NCBI RefSeq assembly: GCF_010183535.1
Contig: NC_071332.1
Coordinates: forward strand, 1,178,001-1,242,000
Source of the DNA: Caenorhabditis remanei
Lineage: Eukaryota > Nematoda > Chromadorea > Rhabditida > Rhabditidae
Direction of reading: 5' to 3'
Length of the DNA: 64,000 nucleotides
The position numbers and the translations under genes are program-made. Position 1 is the first letter of the stretch; every line of letters begins with the position of its first letter. The notes below the pieces were generated by a model. The model was given only the letters and a program-made list of their open reading frames with translations. It was not told the DNA's origin and made no database searches. Below, one piece after another: positions 20,301 to 31,785 of this stretch.

Positions 20301-23300
20301 ATGTGCTCACCAGATCCCGATGATATGGTTGTGATGCCGACGCACGATATTCCAGCGTATGATGAGTGTAACGATCCGTATGGACCGGAAGGTCATCTAT
20401 CATTGGATATCGATTGCTTCTCGGCATTCATGAATCGTCCGGATAACAGAATGATGTCGAAACCAGTGATTGTTCGCGGGATTCCATGGCGCATTCTGGC
20501 GATTTGCAGGTATCGGCGACTGGGAAAATTGAGAAATAGGGAGCGAAGTTTTTAGTTATTCCAGATCTCAACAGGGCGGACGGCACACGATAAGCTCACG
20601 CGTCTCACGAAACAACTATAATTTCGGGTTCTTCCTTCAGTGCAACAACGACGAGTTGCTTCAGAAGCGCGGCATTTGGAGGTGTTATGGGCAGGCGACA
20701 CTTGAGGTGTTGAATACGAAGGGGGCGTCGATTCAGAAGAAGATTCATCACTCGTTTCACAATGGTGAAGTCGATTGGGGATTTTCGAATTATGATCAGT
20801 ATGATACGTTGATGAATCCAAAAGACGGATATGTGGTGAATGATACCATCAAATTGAGGTGTCGATTCACAGCCGATGTTCCCAGTGGAGCTGGTTATTT
20901 GTGAGTTTGTGAGAGAAAATTGGGCCAAAAAAATGGTTTTTCATGGTTTGAAAGTGAGACTTTTTCATTGAACTACGTTATTTTCACAATTCGAAACCTT
21001 ATAACTGGTTTTGGAGTGTTTTTACGAGAAATTCTGAATTTATTCGTATATTAGCAGTCCATCTCTCTTACAACTGCGCTCCACCGCAAACGAGAGAGTA
21101 CTGGCGAGAGACGCAGAGTTTTTTCTCGCGCCGACACAGATTTTCACAGATTTTCACAGTTTTCGACCGATTTTTGCTGTATTTCAACAGTTTTTAGCGA
21201 AAATAGGTCAAAAACTGAAAATCTGTGTCGGTGCGAGAAAAAACTCTGCGTCTCTCTCGCCGATACTCTCTCCTTTGCGATGGAGCGCACTTGTAAGAGG
21301 GGATGGGCTCCAAATACGTCATTTTCAAACCTTGAGAGAAAATTCAAATTTCTTCGTATATTAGCAGTCCACCCTTCTTACAACTGCGCTCCACCGCAAA
21401 CGAGAGAGTATTACACAGATTTTCACAGTTTTTGACCTATTTTTGCTAAAAGCTGTTGAAAAACGGCGAAACTAGGTCTAAAACGGTGAAAATCTGAATC
21501 AGCGCGTAAAACTACTCTGCGTCTCTCTCCCCGATACTCTCTCATTTGCGGTGGAGCGCAGTTGTAAGAAAGGATGGCTCCAAATACGTCATTTTCACAC
21601 CTTGAAACCTTACAACTTGCTTGTTTTTGAGTGTTTTTACGAGAAATTCTGAATTTATTCGTATTAGCAGTCCACCTCTCTTACAACTGCGCTCCACCGC
21701 AAAACGAGAGAGTATCGGCGAGAGACGCAGAGTAATTCTTCGCGCCCACACAGATTTTTACAGTTTTCGACCGATTTTCGTTGTTTTTCAACAGTTTTTA
21801 GCGAAAATAGTTCGAAAACTGTGAAAATCTGTGTCGGCGCGAGAAAAAAACTCTGAGTCTCTTGCCGACACTCACTCGTTTGCGGTGGAGCGCGGTTGTA
21901 AAAGGGGTGGACTGCAAATACGTCATTTTCATGCATTGAAACCTTACAACTGGTTTTTGAGTGTTTTACGAGAAAATTCAAATTTCTTCGTATACTAGCA
22001 GTCCACCTCTCTTACAACTGCGCCCCACCGCGAACGAGAGAGTTTTTTTCTAGCGCCGACACAGATTTTCATAGTTTTTGACCTATTTTCGCTAAAAGCT
22101 GTTGAAATACAGCGAAACTAGGTCAAAAACTGTGAAAATCTGAATCGGTGCAAAAAAACTCTGCGTCTCTCGCCGATACTCTCTCGTTTGTGGTTGGGCG
22201 CGGTTGTGAAAGGGGTGGACTGTTAATACGAATCAATTCAAAATTTCTCGAAAAAACAATCCAAAACAAGCAAGTTGTAAGGTTTCAAATTGTGAAAATG
22301 ACGTTTTTCAATGAAAAAGTTACAATTTTGACACTTTGAAACCTTAAAAAACCATTTTTGTCTTTTCCTACGTAAATTTTCAGAAAAACCTGAAAATTCT
22401 AGTCAATTTTTGAGTTTCCCAACCTCCAACCCCTATACTCATTCAATATTTCCAGATGGGACAGCAAACGACACACTGGATGCATTGGTCTTCGAAACCA
22501 GGGCGCCACATGCTACATGAACTCGATATTGCAATCATTCTACTTCACAACGGGTTTCCGACGAGCTGTATATAAGATGGAAGTTGGCACCGAGCCAAGC
22601 GAGAGCAACATTGTTCTCGCCATGCAGCGAGTCTTCTACGAGTTGCAAATGTCTAGTGAAGCAGTCGAGACGAATAGTCTGACACGGGCGTTCGGATGGG
22701 ATAAACTTGACGCGTTCAATCAGCACGACGTTCAAGAGTTTTGTCGTGTGCTTTTAGACAATCTAGAGACGAAAATGAAGGGAAGTTCTGAAGAGAAATC
22801 GATTCCGAATCTGTTCCGTGGTAATATGAAGTCATATATCAAGTGCCTTGATGTAGATTATGAGAGTTCAAGAACTGAGTCTTTCTACGATGTACAGCTC
22901 AATGTTCTAGGAATGGATAGTTGTAAGTACACCTTTGTGAAAAGGCGCGTAACTCGCTTCAAAATCAATGTTATGAGCTGAAAAATATACCAAATTCAGT
23001 GAAAATCGGCAATTTTAGTGAGAAAACTGGGATTTTGATTGAAAGTCGCATGAAAATCGATATTTTCAGACAAGAATCCAATCCGAGGTACATTAACGAA
23101 TAGCCATTCGCCCCGTAGTAGGTCAAATACATATTAGTCGAGCATTTGTATTACAACTGCGCTCCATCGCAAACGGGAGAGTATCGGTGAGAGACGCAGA
23201 GTTTTTTTCAGTTTTTTTCTGGCGCCGACACAGATTTTCACAGTTTTTGACCAATTTTCGCTATTTTTCTTAATAATTTACTGAAAAATTATGAAAAATA

Positions 23301-26300
23301 GCGAAAATTGGTCAAAAACTGTGAAAATCTGAGTCGGCGCTAGAAAAAAAAACTGAAAAAACTCTGCGTCTCTCACCGATACTCTCTCGTTTGCGGTGGA
23401 GCGCAGTTGTACTACGGGCGAATGGCTATTCGTTTATGTACCGCGGATCGGGCTAGAATGGCTTATTGTCTGAAAATATCGATTTTCATACGAAAAATGA
23501 TGATTTTCACTCGGAAAATCCCAGTTTTCTCACTAAAATTGCCGATTTTCACTGAATTTTTGATCAATAGCGAGCCTGTTCATATTTTTCAGTAAAAAAT
23601 TGGATTTTCCGAGTGAAAATTGGCGAACGTTTAGTAAAAATTACCAAAAATTGACATTTTCAGCGAAAAATGTGAGATTTCAGGCTCGAATTGATCGAAA
23701 ATCTAGTGAAAATCGACAATTTTAGTGAGAAAACTGGGATTTTCCGGGTGAAATCAGATTTGAAAGTGGAAAATCGATATTTTTAGACAAAAACCCATTC
23801 TAGCCCGGCCTGCGGTTGTATGTCCGTGATCTTCTTCGGACCGGATGGCGGATTGTTAATGTGCCGTGGCCATTTTCGCATTTTTTGGCTCTTTTTCCGG
23901 AAAAAAAAGTGGCAAAAAAACGCGAAAATGGCCAAAAAACCATTCTAGCCCGGCCCGTGGTACATAGATCTCGCGGAGATCTACATTCTGATATATTTTT
24001 CAGCTCATAATATTGAGTTTAAAGCGAGTTACGTTGAAATTTAGGAATTTTAGGGAAAAAATTAATTTTTTTCAGTGGAGCGCGCATTCCAAGCCTACAC
24101 CACATCTGAAACCCTCGACGATGAGAATAAGTACGACGCCGGGGATCATGGACTGCAGAGAGCCGAGAAAGGAGTGAAATTCGTCGAGTTGCCACCAGTC
24201 CTTCACGTCCAACTAATGCGTTTCCAATACTGTGGTGTCGAGCAGAAAATCAACGAGCGCTTCTCGTTTCCAGAGAAAATGAATCTGGCTGAGTGTTGCG
24301 AGTTGGGACCGTTGCTCACCGAGGAGGATTGTGTTTATAGTTTGCACGCGGTGCTCGTTCACAGTGGAGAATTCCACGGCGGACACTACGTCACGTTTAT
24401 AAATGTGAATCTTCATGAGTCGGCTGTCGACCCGACTGCCACTGCGAAATGGTGCAAGTTTGATGATGACGTGGTGTCGAGAACGACTACAGATGACGCG
24501 ATAGTTAGCAATTTTGGAGGCGAAAAGGCTATGAATACGTCTGCTTATATGCTGGTCTACGTGCGTGATAATGCTATCGAACAGGTGTTGGCACCGATTC
24601 CAGATACACAAATCCCGCAGTCAGTGTCTCGAACCTTTGAGTTGGAGAGAATGACTCGGAACAGAGAGAAAAAGAAAATGGAGGAGGAGCAACTTTGTAT
24701 GACAGTAGCCCTTGTGACACCTGACATTGTCGCCACCAATCACACGTATGATCTCGTCGAACAGACAATTATCAATGAAGTTATTCCACATGAGACTGTC
24801 TGGAAGCATATGATGACTGCTGAACTCTATCTTTTCGTGAATGATAAACTGTTCCAGAAGAGTGATCTCCCGAAAGTTGATATGTTTGATAATGATGATC
24901 ATGCTATGGAATTGAGACATCGAGTGATTCGTCAGATTAAATCGAAAAAGTTTAACTTCCGATTGTGGAGAATGTCAGATGCGTACCCGATGGAGAAGAG
25001 TCAGAAGCAACCGAGTCGGTTGAGACCAACTGAGGTATTAGCACGGCACACGTCTTACAACCGCGCTCTACCGAAAGTTTGGTCCGAAACCGACGAAAAT
25101 TGTGTGCGAAATTGAGAGACACAGAGAAAAAGAGACATTTTTCAAGAGCGTTTCGGTAGAGCGCAGTTGTAATAACTTTTAATATGAATATTTTGGAAGT
25201 TACCAATAAAAATTGATTTCAGTTCATCGAATGCAGTGGTGATATGCGACTGGATTCGATTCTATCCTCGGAATTCGAGGTGTTGTATGTGGAGTTCTCG
25301 AATAATAAGGATCGACCGCTGAATGATTATTTGACAACGAGTAAGATAGTTTATATGCAAACCGCGCCGAACTCGCTTCAAACTCAATATTAAGAGCTGA
25401 AAATTATACCAAAATGTAGATCTCGGCGAGTTCTATGTCTCTGATATGATACGGGACGGATCGCTATTTGTTAGTGTGCCACGGGAATGAGTTTTTTGCA
25501 CTTTTTTCCCGAGCCGCACCAAATTAACCTCACATTAAAACTTCAATTTCTATTAGAAAATCTTCAATTTCTGCTGGAAAATCGGATGTTTTACAGTTTT
25601 TACTTCAAATTCTTCATTTTCAGCCGATTATTCCAAAATTTCAACCAAAAACGTTGAAAGAGTGCAATTTTCACAGGGTTTTTACTCGAAAAACTCATAT
25701 TTTGACCAAAATTCTTGGTTTTTTGGTGAAAAACCTCTACTATACGTGATATGATACGGGACGGATGGTTTTTACTCGCTTTTAGAACTGTTCCGAAATG
25801 GAACTGTTACGATATGGAACTCCTGTGCAGTGGAGCGCGTTTGCTTTTATTTTGAATTTTTCGCACTTTTTTTCCAGATTTAACACAAAAGAAGGATGAT
25901 TTATGAAAAATAACTTAAAAAATCGAGTTTCTTTCATAAATCATCCTTCATTTGTGTTAAATCTGGAAAAAAAAGTGGGAAAAGTTCAAAATAAAAGCAA
26001 CGCGCTCCACTGCACCGGAGTTCCATATCGTAACAGTTCCATTTCGTAACAGTTCTAAAAGCTAGTACCGCCTGAAAAACCATCCGTCCCGTATCATATC
26101 ACGTAAAGTGGAGGTTTTTCACCAAAAAACCAGGAATTTTGGTCAAAATATGAGTTTTTCGAGTAAAAACTTGTGAAAATTGCACTTTTTCAACGTTTTT
26201 GGTTTAAAGATTTGAAAAAATCGGTTGAAAATGAAGAATTTGAAGTAAAAACTGTAAAATCGATTTTCTAATAGAAATTGAAGATTTTCTAATAGAAATT

Positions 26301-28943
26301 GAGGTTTTAAAGTGAGAAATTATAGTTATTGTGCGGAAATTGAGTTTATTTGGTGCGACCCGGAAAAAAGTGCCGAAAATGGGATTCCCTTGGTACACTA
26401 ACAAAAAGCAATCCGGTCCGTATCATATCGGATACATAGAACTCGCTGAGATCTACACTTTAGTATATTTTTCAGCTCACAAAACTTAGTTTGAAGCGAG
26501 TTATTATGATTTATATAATTAAAATCTCTACTTAATTATAAAATTCCAGGAGATATACTCTTCTTCATCAAGTATTACGATGCGATCACCCATAAATTCA
26601 ATATCATCACTCACACAATGCTAGATTGTCATAAAAGAGTTTCATTGTACCGTTCACACCTCTGTGAGATTCTTGGATTGCCGACGGACACCGAGTTGAA
26701 ATATTACATCGAGCACTCCCCAATGACTGTTGAGTATATTGATGAGACCAATAAGAACACGCTCGGCAGACTAGTCGAAGATCAGGACGGCTCGATTCTG
26801 ATTGTGGAGAAGGCGGCGACGTCGACGCCGATTAACAATGCGAAGGTTAAAATGAGCGAGTTGTATTTGAGAGTCGAGTTTGAGTTCCATCAAGCGTTCC
26901 ATAATAAGAAAGTGGAGGAGGAGCCAATTGAGCCATTCTTACTGAAATTCTCTTTGGATCAGCCATTGACTGACGCTGCTAAAGAAGTCGCAGCACGTCA
27001 TGACGTTGACCATCGTAGAATTCTCTTCTGGACCCGTATGTCTGGAAACCGTCAGGAGGCGTGTTTCGATGACTATTCGATTCATCAATGCAGACAACTA
27101 ATGAATCGCCAAATCCACGATCCACGTATTATGAAAGTATATCGTGTTCAGTATATCATTATGCCATTTGACGTTGAGGAAGTTAGCAAGACTCGAATGC
27201 AGTGTCGTCTCTATTGGCAGTTGCCAAATGGACATGTGGAGGAGGCCACTTTGTTCCCACCGAAAGAGGGAACTGTGGCGGATTTGCTGGAAGAAGCTGA
27301 GAGATATTATCCGTATGCAGAGGGAGGATCCAGGAAGTTCAGGTAGAAAATGATAGATTAGCACGGCTTGCAACCGCGCTCTACCGAAAGTTGGGTCCAA
27401 AACCGAAGAAAATAGTGTGCGAAATTGAGAGACTCAGAGAAAAATATACATTTTTCAACGGGATTTCGGTGGAGCGCAATTGTAAGAACAGTTCCGAGCC
27501 ATTAGCACGGCACGCGTTTTACAACCGCGCTCCACCGAAATCCCCTTGTCTCTTTTTCTCTGAGTCTCTCAAATTCGCTCACAAGTTTCTTCGGTTTCGG
27601 TGGAGCGCAATTGTAAGAAAGAAAATTCACTATTTTCAATCTTCCAGACTGCTCCAAATCGGTAACTCACCGCTGAATAACCAACGCGTCTACCAGATCT
27701 ACAATGAAAACCTGGCTCTTGCTGATGTCGATCAGAGAACAATGTATAAGATGGTAAGAGTGATTCTTTAACTTGCAAAACTCGCTTCAAACTGAGTTTT
27801 ATGAGCTGAAAATTATACCAAAATGTAGATCTCAACGAGTTCTATGTCTGTGATATGATACGGACCGGATTGCTATTTGTTAGGATTCCACGGGAATGAC
27901 TTTTTTGGCACTTTTTGGTTTTTTTCCCCGGGCCGCACCAAATTAACTCGATTTCCGCACAACCTCAATTTCTGCTGGAAAATCGGATATTTTACAGTTT
28001 TTACTTCAAATTCTTCATTTTCAGCCGATTTTTCCCAAATTTTCGACCAAAAACGTTGAAAAAGTGCAATTTTCACAGTTGTTTACTCGAAAAACTCAAT
28101 TTTTGCCTGAAATTTTTGGGTTTTTTGGTGAAAACCTTCACTTTGGGCTGAAAATTTCAATTTTTGATTCATATACGCCCAAAATCTCGATTTTCCACTC
28201 AAAATCCTTCATTTTCGACTAAAAATCACGGGCATAATGTTTTTTTGGCTCTTTTTCCCGGTCCACGGCACATTAACGAGCCGCAATCCGCCCCGTATTG
28301 GGTCATAGAGACAAAACTCGCTGAGATCTACATTTTGGTATATTTTTCAGCTCATAAAACTCAGTTTGAAAGCAGTTAAGTATGCTTTAACCTTCCACAT
28401 TCCACTAATATGATATCATTGATATCTTAGTTTCAGAATATCCAACAAGCTCTTCACGCCCGTATCGAGGAGATTCCATTGGATGAGCTGGAGATTACAC
28501 CAGGAGACTTCTTCTGTCCAGTAGTCCATTTTGAGCGTGAACCAACGAAGCTCTTCGGTGTCTCATTTGTCATCAAAATCCGTAACGGAGAGCTGATGAC
28601 TGAAGTCAGGGATCGTCTCCGCCGGAAGTTGCCCGACGTGACGGACGCCGAGTTTGCGAAATACAAATTCGCGTTGCTCAGCCGGGATAAGGTACTAGAC
28701 GAAGTGTAGAGCAAGCGTAAAGAACTCCAAACTAGTTACAGCTTTGTCGCAACATTGAGTTCAACGTCGGCGAGAAGGTCAACTTGACGGATATGGCCAA
28801 TCAGACGACTGGAGGTGAGAGAGTTGGCTGAAAATGCTGAAAATTCTATTCAAATATTTTCAGTCCCCCAAGTCTACATCGGGTTGGATCACAAGGCCCC
28901 ATCGCAACATTCAAACGAAGCTGCCATTCGAATTTTGAACTAA
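20301..28943 (+). CDS. math-33: USP7/HAUSP-like ubiquitin carboxyl-terminal hydrolase
   Basis: Exons are 20301-20509, 20565-20900, 22456-22922, 24076-25034, 25223-25340, 26550-27342, 27648-27753, 28437-28691, 28742-28814 and 28864-28943. Phases are continuous, giving 1131 residues, close to human USP7. The order is MATH/TRAF substrate-binding domain (about 15-180), USP catalytic domain (about 188-500), then the long C-terminal ubiquitin-like region. Catalytic residues are Cys201 in NQGATCYMNS, His441 in GEFHGGHYVTF and Asp467 in KWCKFDDDVV. The His-Asp spacing is 26, longer than the 17 I count for human USP7. The enzyme removes ubiquitin from proteins in nucleus and cytosol. Introns 1, 8 and 9 are 49-55 nt. 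Introns 2-7 are expanded by hairpin repeats that begin 5-21 nt after the donor in introns 3-7. The start ATG is the first in frame after a TTTGCAG. The symbol follows family and recalled synteny. Confidence 0.97.
20985..22260. repeat. Tandem array of four family C hairpins (USP7 intron 2)
   Basis: Hairpins begin at about 21067, 21377, 21680 and 22011, a period of roughly 300-330 bp. Each has TTACAACTGCGCTCCACCGC on the left and GCGGTGGAGCGCAGTTGTAA on the right. Inside are AGAGACGCAGAG / CTCTGCGTCTCT and CACAGATTTTCACAG / CTGTGAAAATCTG arms. The spacers repeat AATACGTCATTTTCA..TTGAAACCTTACAACT and TTACGAGAAATTCTGAATTTATTCGTAT, so the whole unit was duplicated, not just the hairpin. Confidence 0.85.
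22944..24033. repeat. Family D element, copy 3, with a nested family C hairpin (USP7 intron 3)
   Basis: The left end is GGCGCGTAACTCGCTTC, 21 nt after the donor at 22923. The right end is TATATTTTTCAGCTCATAATATTGAG..GCGAGTTACG, 42 nt before the acceptor at 24075. A family C hairpin (23150-23411) interrupts it between two halves of a CGCCCCGTAGTA / TACTACGGGCG flank, so it seems to have inserted into the D copy. Two further D-type internal segments follow it. Confidence 0.85.
25039..25171. repeat. Family B hairpin, copy 2 (USP7 intron 4)
   Basis: It starts ATTAGCACGGCACACGTCTTACAACC, 4-5 nt after the donor at 25035, and ends TTTCGGTAGAGCGCAGTTGTAA. It takes up 133 of 188 nt of the intron, leaving about 55. 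Confidence 0.8.
25354..26503. repeat. Family D element, copy 4, with a nested palindrome (USP7 intron 5)
   Basis: It begins 13 nt after the donor (25341) and ends about 46 nt before the acceptor. A nested palindrome at about 25770-26075 reads GTTCCGAAATGGAACTGTTACGATATGGAACTCC..GAAGGATGATTTATGAAA and its inverse. Outer arms share TACTTCAAATTCTTCATTTTCA with the inverse at 26230-26255. Confidence 0.85.
27358..27622. repeat. Two family B hairpins in a row (USP7 intron 6)
   Basis: Copies 3 (about 27358-27487) and 4 (about 27503-27622) each run from TTAGCACGGC..ACAACCGCGCT to GGTGGAGCGCAATTGTAAGAA. The first begins about 15 nt after the donor at 27343. Without them the 305-nt intron would be about 45 nt. 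Confidence 0.8.
27771..28379. repeat. Family D element, copy 5 (USP7 intron 7)
   Basis: It begins ACTTGCAAAACTCGCTTC, 17 nt after the donor at 27754, and ends GGTATATTTTTCAGCTCATAAAACTCAG..GCAGTTAA, 57 nt before the acceptor at 28436. The residual intron is about 74 nt. Confidence 0.85.
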
Positions 28944-29775
28944 TTTTGATCTACAACGTTCTCTCCCTCTCTTTTTCTCTCCCCCCGTGCAATCTCTCTT
29001 CTATTTTCTGTCTCGCTGAATCATTATTACGGTAAAATAATTTTTTTATTCTAGTGTTTCATTATTATTATCCCTACCTATTTTAATCTCTTTTTGCTAT
29101 CTATTATGTTCTTTTTTCCTAATTTTCTCATCATTTTTCTTGTGTTCCTTCCTGTTTTTCTGGTGGTCATCCTCTTTTCTCTCCTCTCTCCGTATAAGTT
29201 ATTATCTTTAATCCGAGTTCAGTCCCCGTTCTTCGCCCGGCAAAAAGGTGCTGGCACCTTCTATCTTTCATAAAGACCGTGTCGTATTATCCCGCCCCCC
29301 TTCCCCTCCCCACACAACTACATGATTGCTCTAAATATTTATGTTTTTTCTTCTTCTTTTCAAAGATATTTTCCGCATACCGCATGCAGAAGATTCTTTT
29401 TATTGAACTTGCACATTGTTTTGATTTGTTGGAATTTTTCTGAAAATGTTAATACTCATGAGACTTTTGCTACAAATTCCAACCCATCAAAAAATGTGTT
29501 TTATATCTATTTTCTTTGAAAACTCCCATCCCATCCATCCTCCACTTTCCACCCCCCAAAAACACCCGGAGACTATTTCAATACATAATTGTAGATTGAT
29601 ATGGAGACAAAATTTAAAATACCGCTTTTTTTGTTACGATAAGTTGTCGGAATAAATTGTAAAACAAGTGGAAATACAGGAATTGTTGTGAGATGGGTTA
29701 ATATAAGAGAATGTACAGGAAAAACATGAAATCATGGAACAAGGAAAATGAAAAAAAAGGGTGCAATATTTTGAT
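28944..29775. other. Convergent 3' region between USP7 and the 169-aa gene
   Basis: This is T/C-rich 3' sequence (TCTCCCTCTCTTTTTCTCTCCCC near 28960) with no repeat-family copy. AATAAA at 29651-29656 is the best USP7 polyadenylation candidate, 708 nt after the stop. No further exon is seen. Confidence 0.5.
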
Positions 29776-31186
29776 TTATTCGTCGTCATCATCGAATTCT
29801 GGCCCGGTGGCTTTCGCCGTCAAACGGGCGGTTCGTTTCTTGACCGGATCGATTTTTGGGACGAGCATCGGTTTGACGTCTTCTGGCTTCAGATGATCGA
29901 CAGATGAAGCGGTACGCTTTCTTTTCATTGGTGAGACGTTGGTGAGTGTTTTTAGGCGCTGAAAATTAATGATTTTACGCTTTATTTGGAGAAAAACGCT
30001 TTATTTGCAGCAAAATTGCGAAAAAAAACCAAAAAAAAATGCCGATTTTGGCGAAATTTGGCTTAATTTTAGAGATTTCAGGTCGAAATTTCGTGAAAAA
30101 GCTGAAAATAAGTGTTTTTAGGCGCTGAAATTTAATGATTTTACGCTTTATTTGGAGAAAAAACGCTTTATTTGCAGCAAAATTGCGAAAAAAGTTGTTA
30201 AAAAATTCCCCGTAAATCGCCACGGCTCCCGACAGTAACCCGGCACGTCATGTCGTGGCGAGACCCATCAGGTGTGTGTAGATTTACGGTGCCACGTGGC
30301 GCAGCGGCGATTTTTGCGAAATTTGGCATAATTTTAGAGATTTCAAGTCGAAAATTCGTGAAAAATTGAAAATAAGTGTTTTTAGGCGCTGAAAATTAAT
30401 GATTTTAAGCTTTATTTGGAGAAAAACGCTTTATTTGCAGCGAAATTGCGAAAGAAACAAATGTCCCGTAAATCTACACCAAAAACGGCTCCCGACAGTA
30501 ACCCGACACATCATGTCGTGGCGAGACCCATCAGGTGTATGTGTGGATTTACGGTACCACGTGGCGCAGCGGCGATTTTTGCGAAATTTGGCTTAATTTT
30601 AGAGATTTCAATTCGAAATTTCGAGAAAAAATTGGAAATAAGTGTTTTTAGGCGCTGAAAACTAAGAATCTTGCTTGAAAAACGCTTTATTTTCAGAAAA
30701 ATTGCGCAAAAAGTTTAAAAAAATGCCCCGTAAATCGCCATGGCTCCCGACAGAGATTTCAGGTCGAAATTTCGTCAAAAAGCTAAAAAAAATTAAAGAA
30801 AAATTAAATTACCAAATACTCCAAATAAAGGCATTCATCGAAATTTCCCGATAGTTCAGTACGCTCCAAAGTGATATTTCGTTGAAGAGCGAAAGTGAGC
30901 ACGAGCTCTTTATCGCAAACTTCCTCGATATGCAAACCGCATTCCGAGAAAAGCGCCGCCCATTTCTCCTCGACAAGCGACTTGCTGACTTTCAGAAGTT
31001 CGGTACGCTCGGTGAGTGTGACCATCTTCTCGTAGACGACGTCTTTGCCGTCTTTTACGCCTGAAAATGTGCTGAAATCGCTAAAATTCTGGAATTCTGG
31101 AACTCACCAAGAGTCTTGGTCTTGGGAATCCAATAGATGTACCACTTTTTGAAGTTGTGCTCGCGATCGTAGACCAAAATCGACAT
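29776..31186 (-). CDS. Unrecognised 169-aa protein, basic/acidic C-terminus
   Basis: Exons (minus) are 31108-31186, 30813-31060 and 29776-29958, phases 1 then 0. I do not recognise the family. The start is MSILVYDREHNFKKWYIYWI, directly after a GATTCAG acceptor. The middle (about residues 35-105) is a mixed alpha/beta-looking segment with TERTELLKVSKSLVEEKWAA and LVLTFALQRNITLERTEL. The last exon has a nuclear-localisation-like MKRKRTASS (118-126), two more basic clusters (KKRTARLTAKA), and an acidic end EFDDDDE. This suggests a nuclear protein, but that is only composition. It lies between USP7 and DGAT1, in the slot where C. elegans has a gene whose product I cannot recall. Intron 2 (29959-30812) is built of tandem repeats that duplicate the 3' splice site itself. 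Confidence 0.85.
29946..30712. repeat. Four tandem copies of a splice-acceptor-bearing segment
   Basis: GTGTTTTTAGGCGCTGAAAATTAA followed by ACGCTTTATTTG..AAACGCTTTATTTGCAG occurs at about 29947, 30113, 30377 and 30643. On the coding (minus) strand each copy contains the acceptor TTTTCAG/CGCCTAAAAACAC that starts exon 3. Only the 29947 copy is continuous with the open frame. Between copies lie CCCGTAAATC..GGCTCCCGACAGTAACCC and GTCGTGGCGAGACCC blocks, also repeated. Confidence 0.85.
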
Positions 31187-31355
31187 CTGAATCGAAATTG
31201 AATTTCAGAATTTCAGATTATTGGTCTGAGGTGAGATCTTGAGATACTTCAAAGATAGTACAAAATCAATTTCAGCGGAAAAAAAACAACTAAATAATAA
31301 TTTCATTTACATAGAGCTCAGCTTACCTTTGAAAATGAGAATTTTTAAACAAAAT

Positions 31356-31634
31356 GAGGTATTAGCAGAGAATTTTTGCTGCAACTGCGCTCCGCCGCAA
31401 ACGGGAGAGAATCGGCGAGAGACGCAGAGTTTTTCTCGCGCCGACACAGATTTTCACAGTTTTTGAACTATTTTCGCTATTTTCCATAATTTTTTCGGTA
31501 AATTGTTATGAAAAACAGCGGAAATAGGTCAAAAACTGTGAAAATCTGTGTCGGCGCGAGAAAAACTCTGCGTCTCCCGCCGATTCTCTCTCGTTTGCGG
31601 TGGAGCGCAGTTGCAGCAAAAATTCTCTGCTAAT
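31356..31634. repeat. Family C hairpin with extended ends
   Basis: ATTAGCAGAGAATTTTTGCTGCAACTGCGCTCC is matched at the right by GGAGCGCAGTTGCAGCAAAAATTCTCTGCTAAT, so the inverted arms extend about 20 bp beyond the usual family C ends. It lies between the 169-aa gene and the DGAT1 3' end. Confidence 0.85.
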
Positions 31635-31785
31635 ATAAATAAAGAGAAATGGCAAGGTACTAGATCAAAATGGCACTATTTTTGGAAAATGTGGAGCAAA
31701 TTGTAGCAAAACAAACCAGTAATACATGAAAAAACAACGTGCAATATATAGATAATATCTAGAAGAAGTGTGCTAATAATAATAT

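Noticed and set aside
29718..31186. One long operon of atp-5, DGAT1 and the 169-aa gene on the minus strand
   Set aside because: Gaps of about 600-750 bp between genes are longer than usual operon spacing, and one contains a hairpin repeat; separate promoters are simpler.
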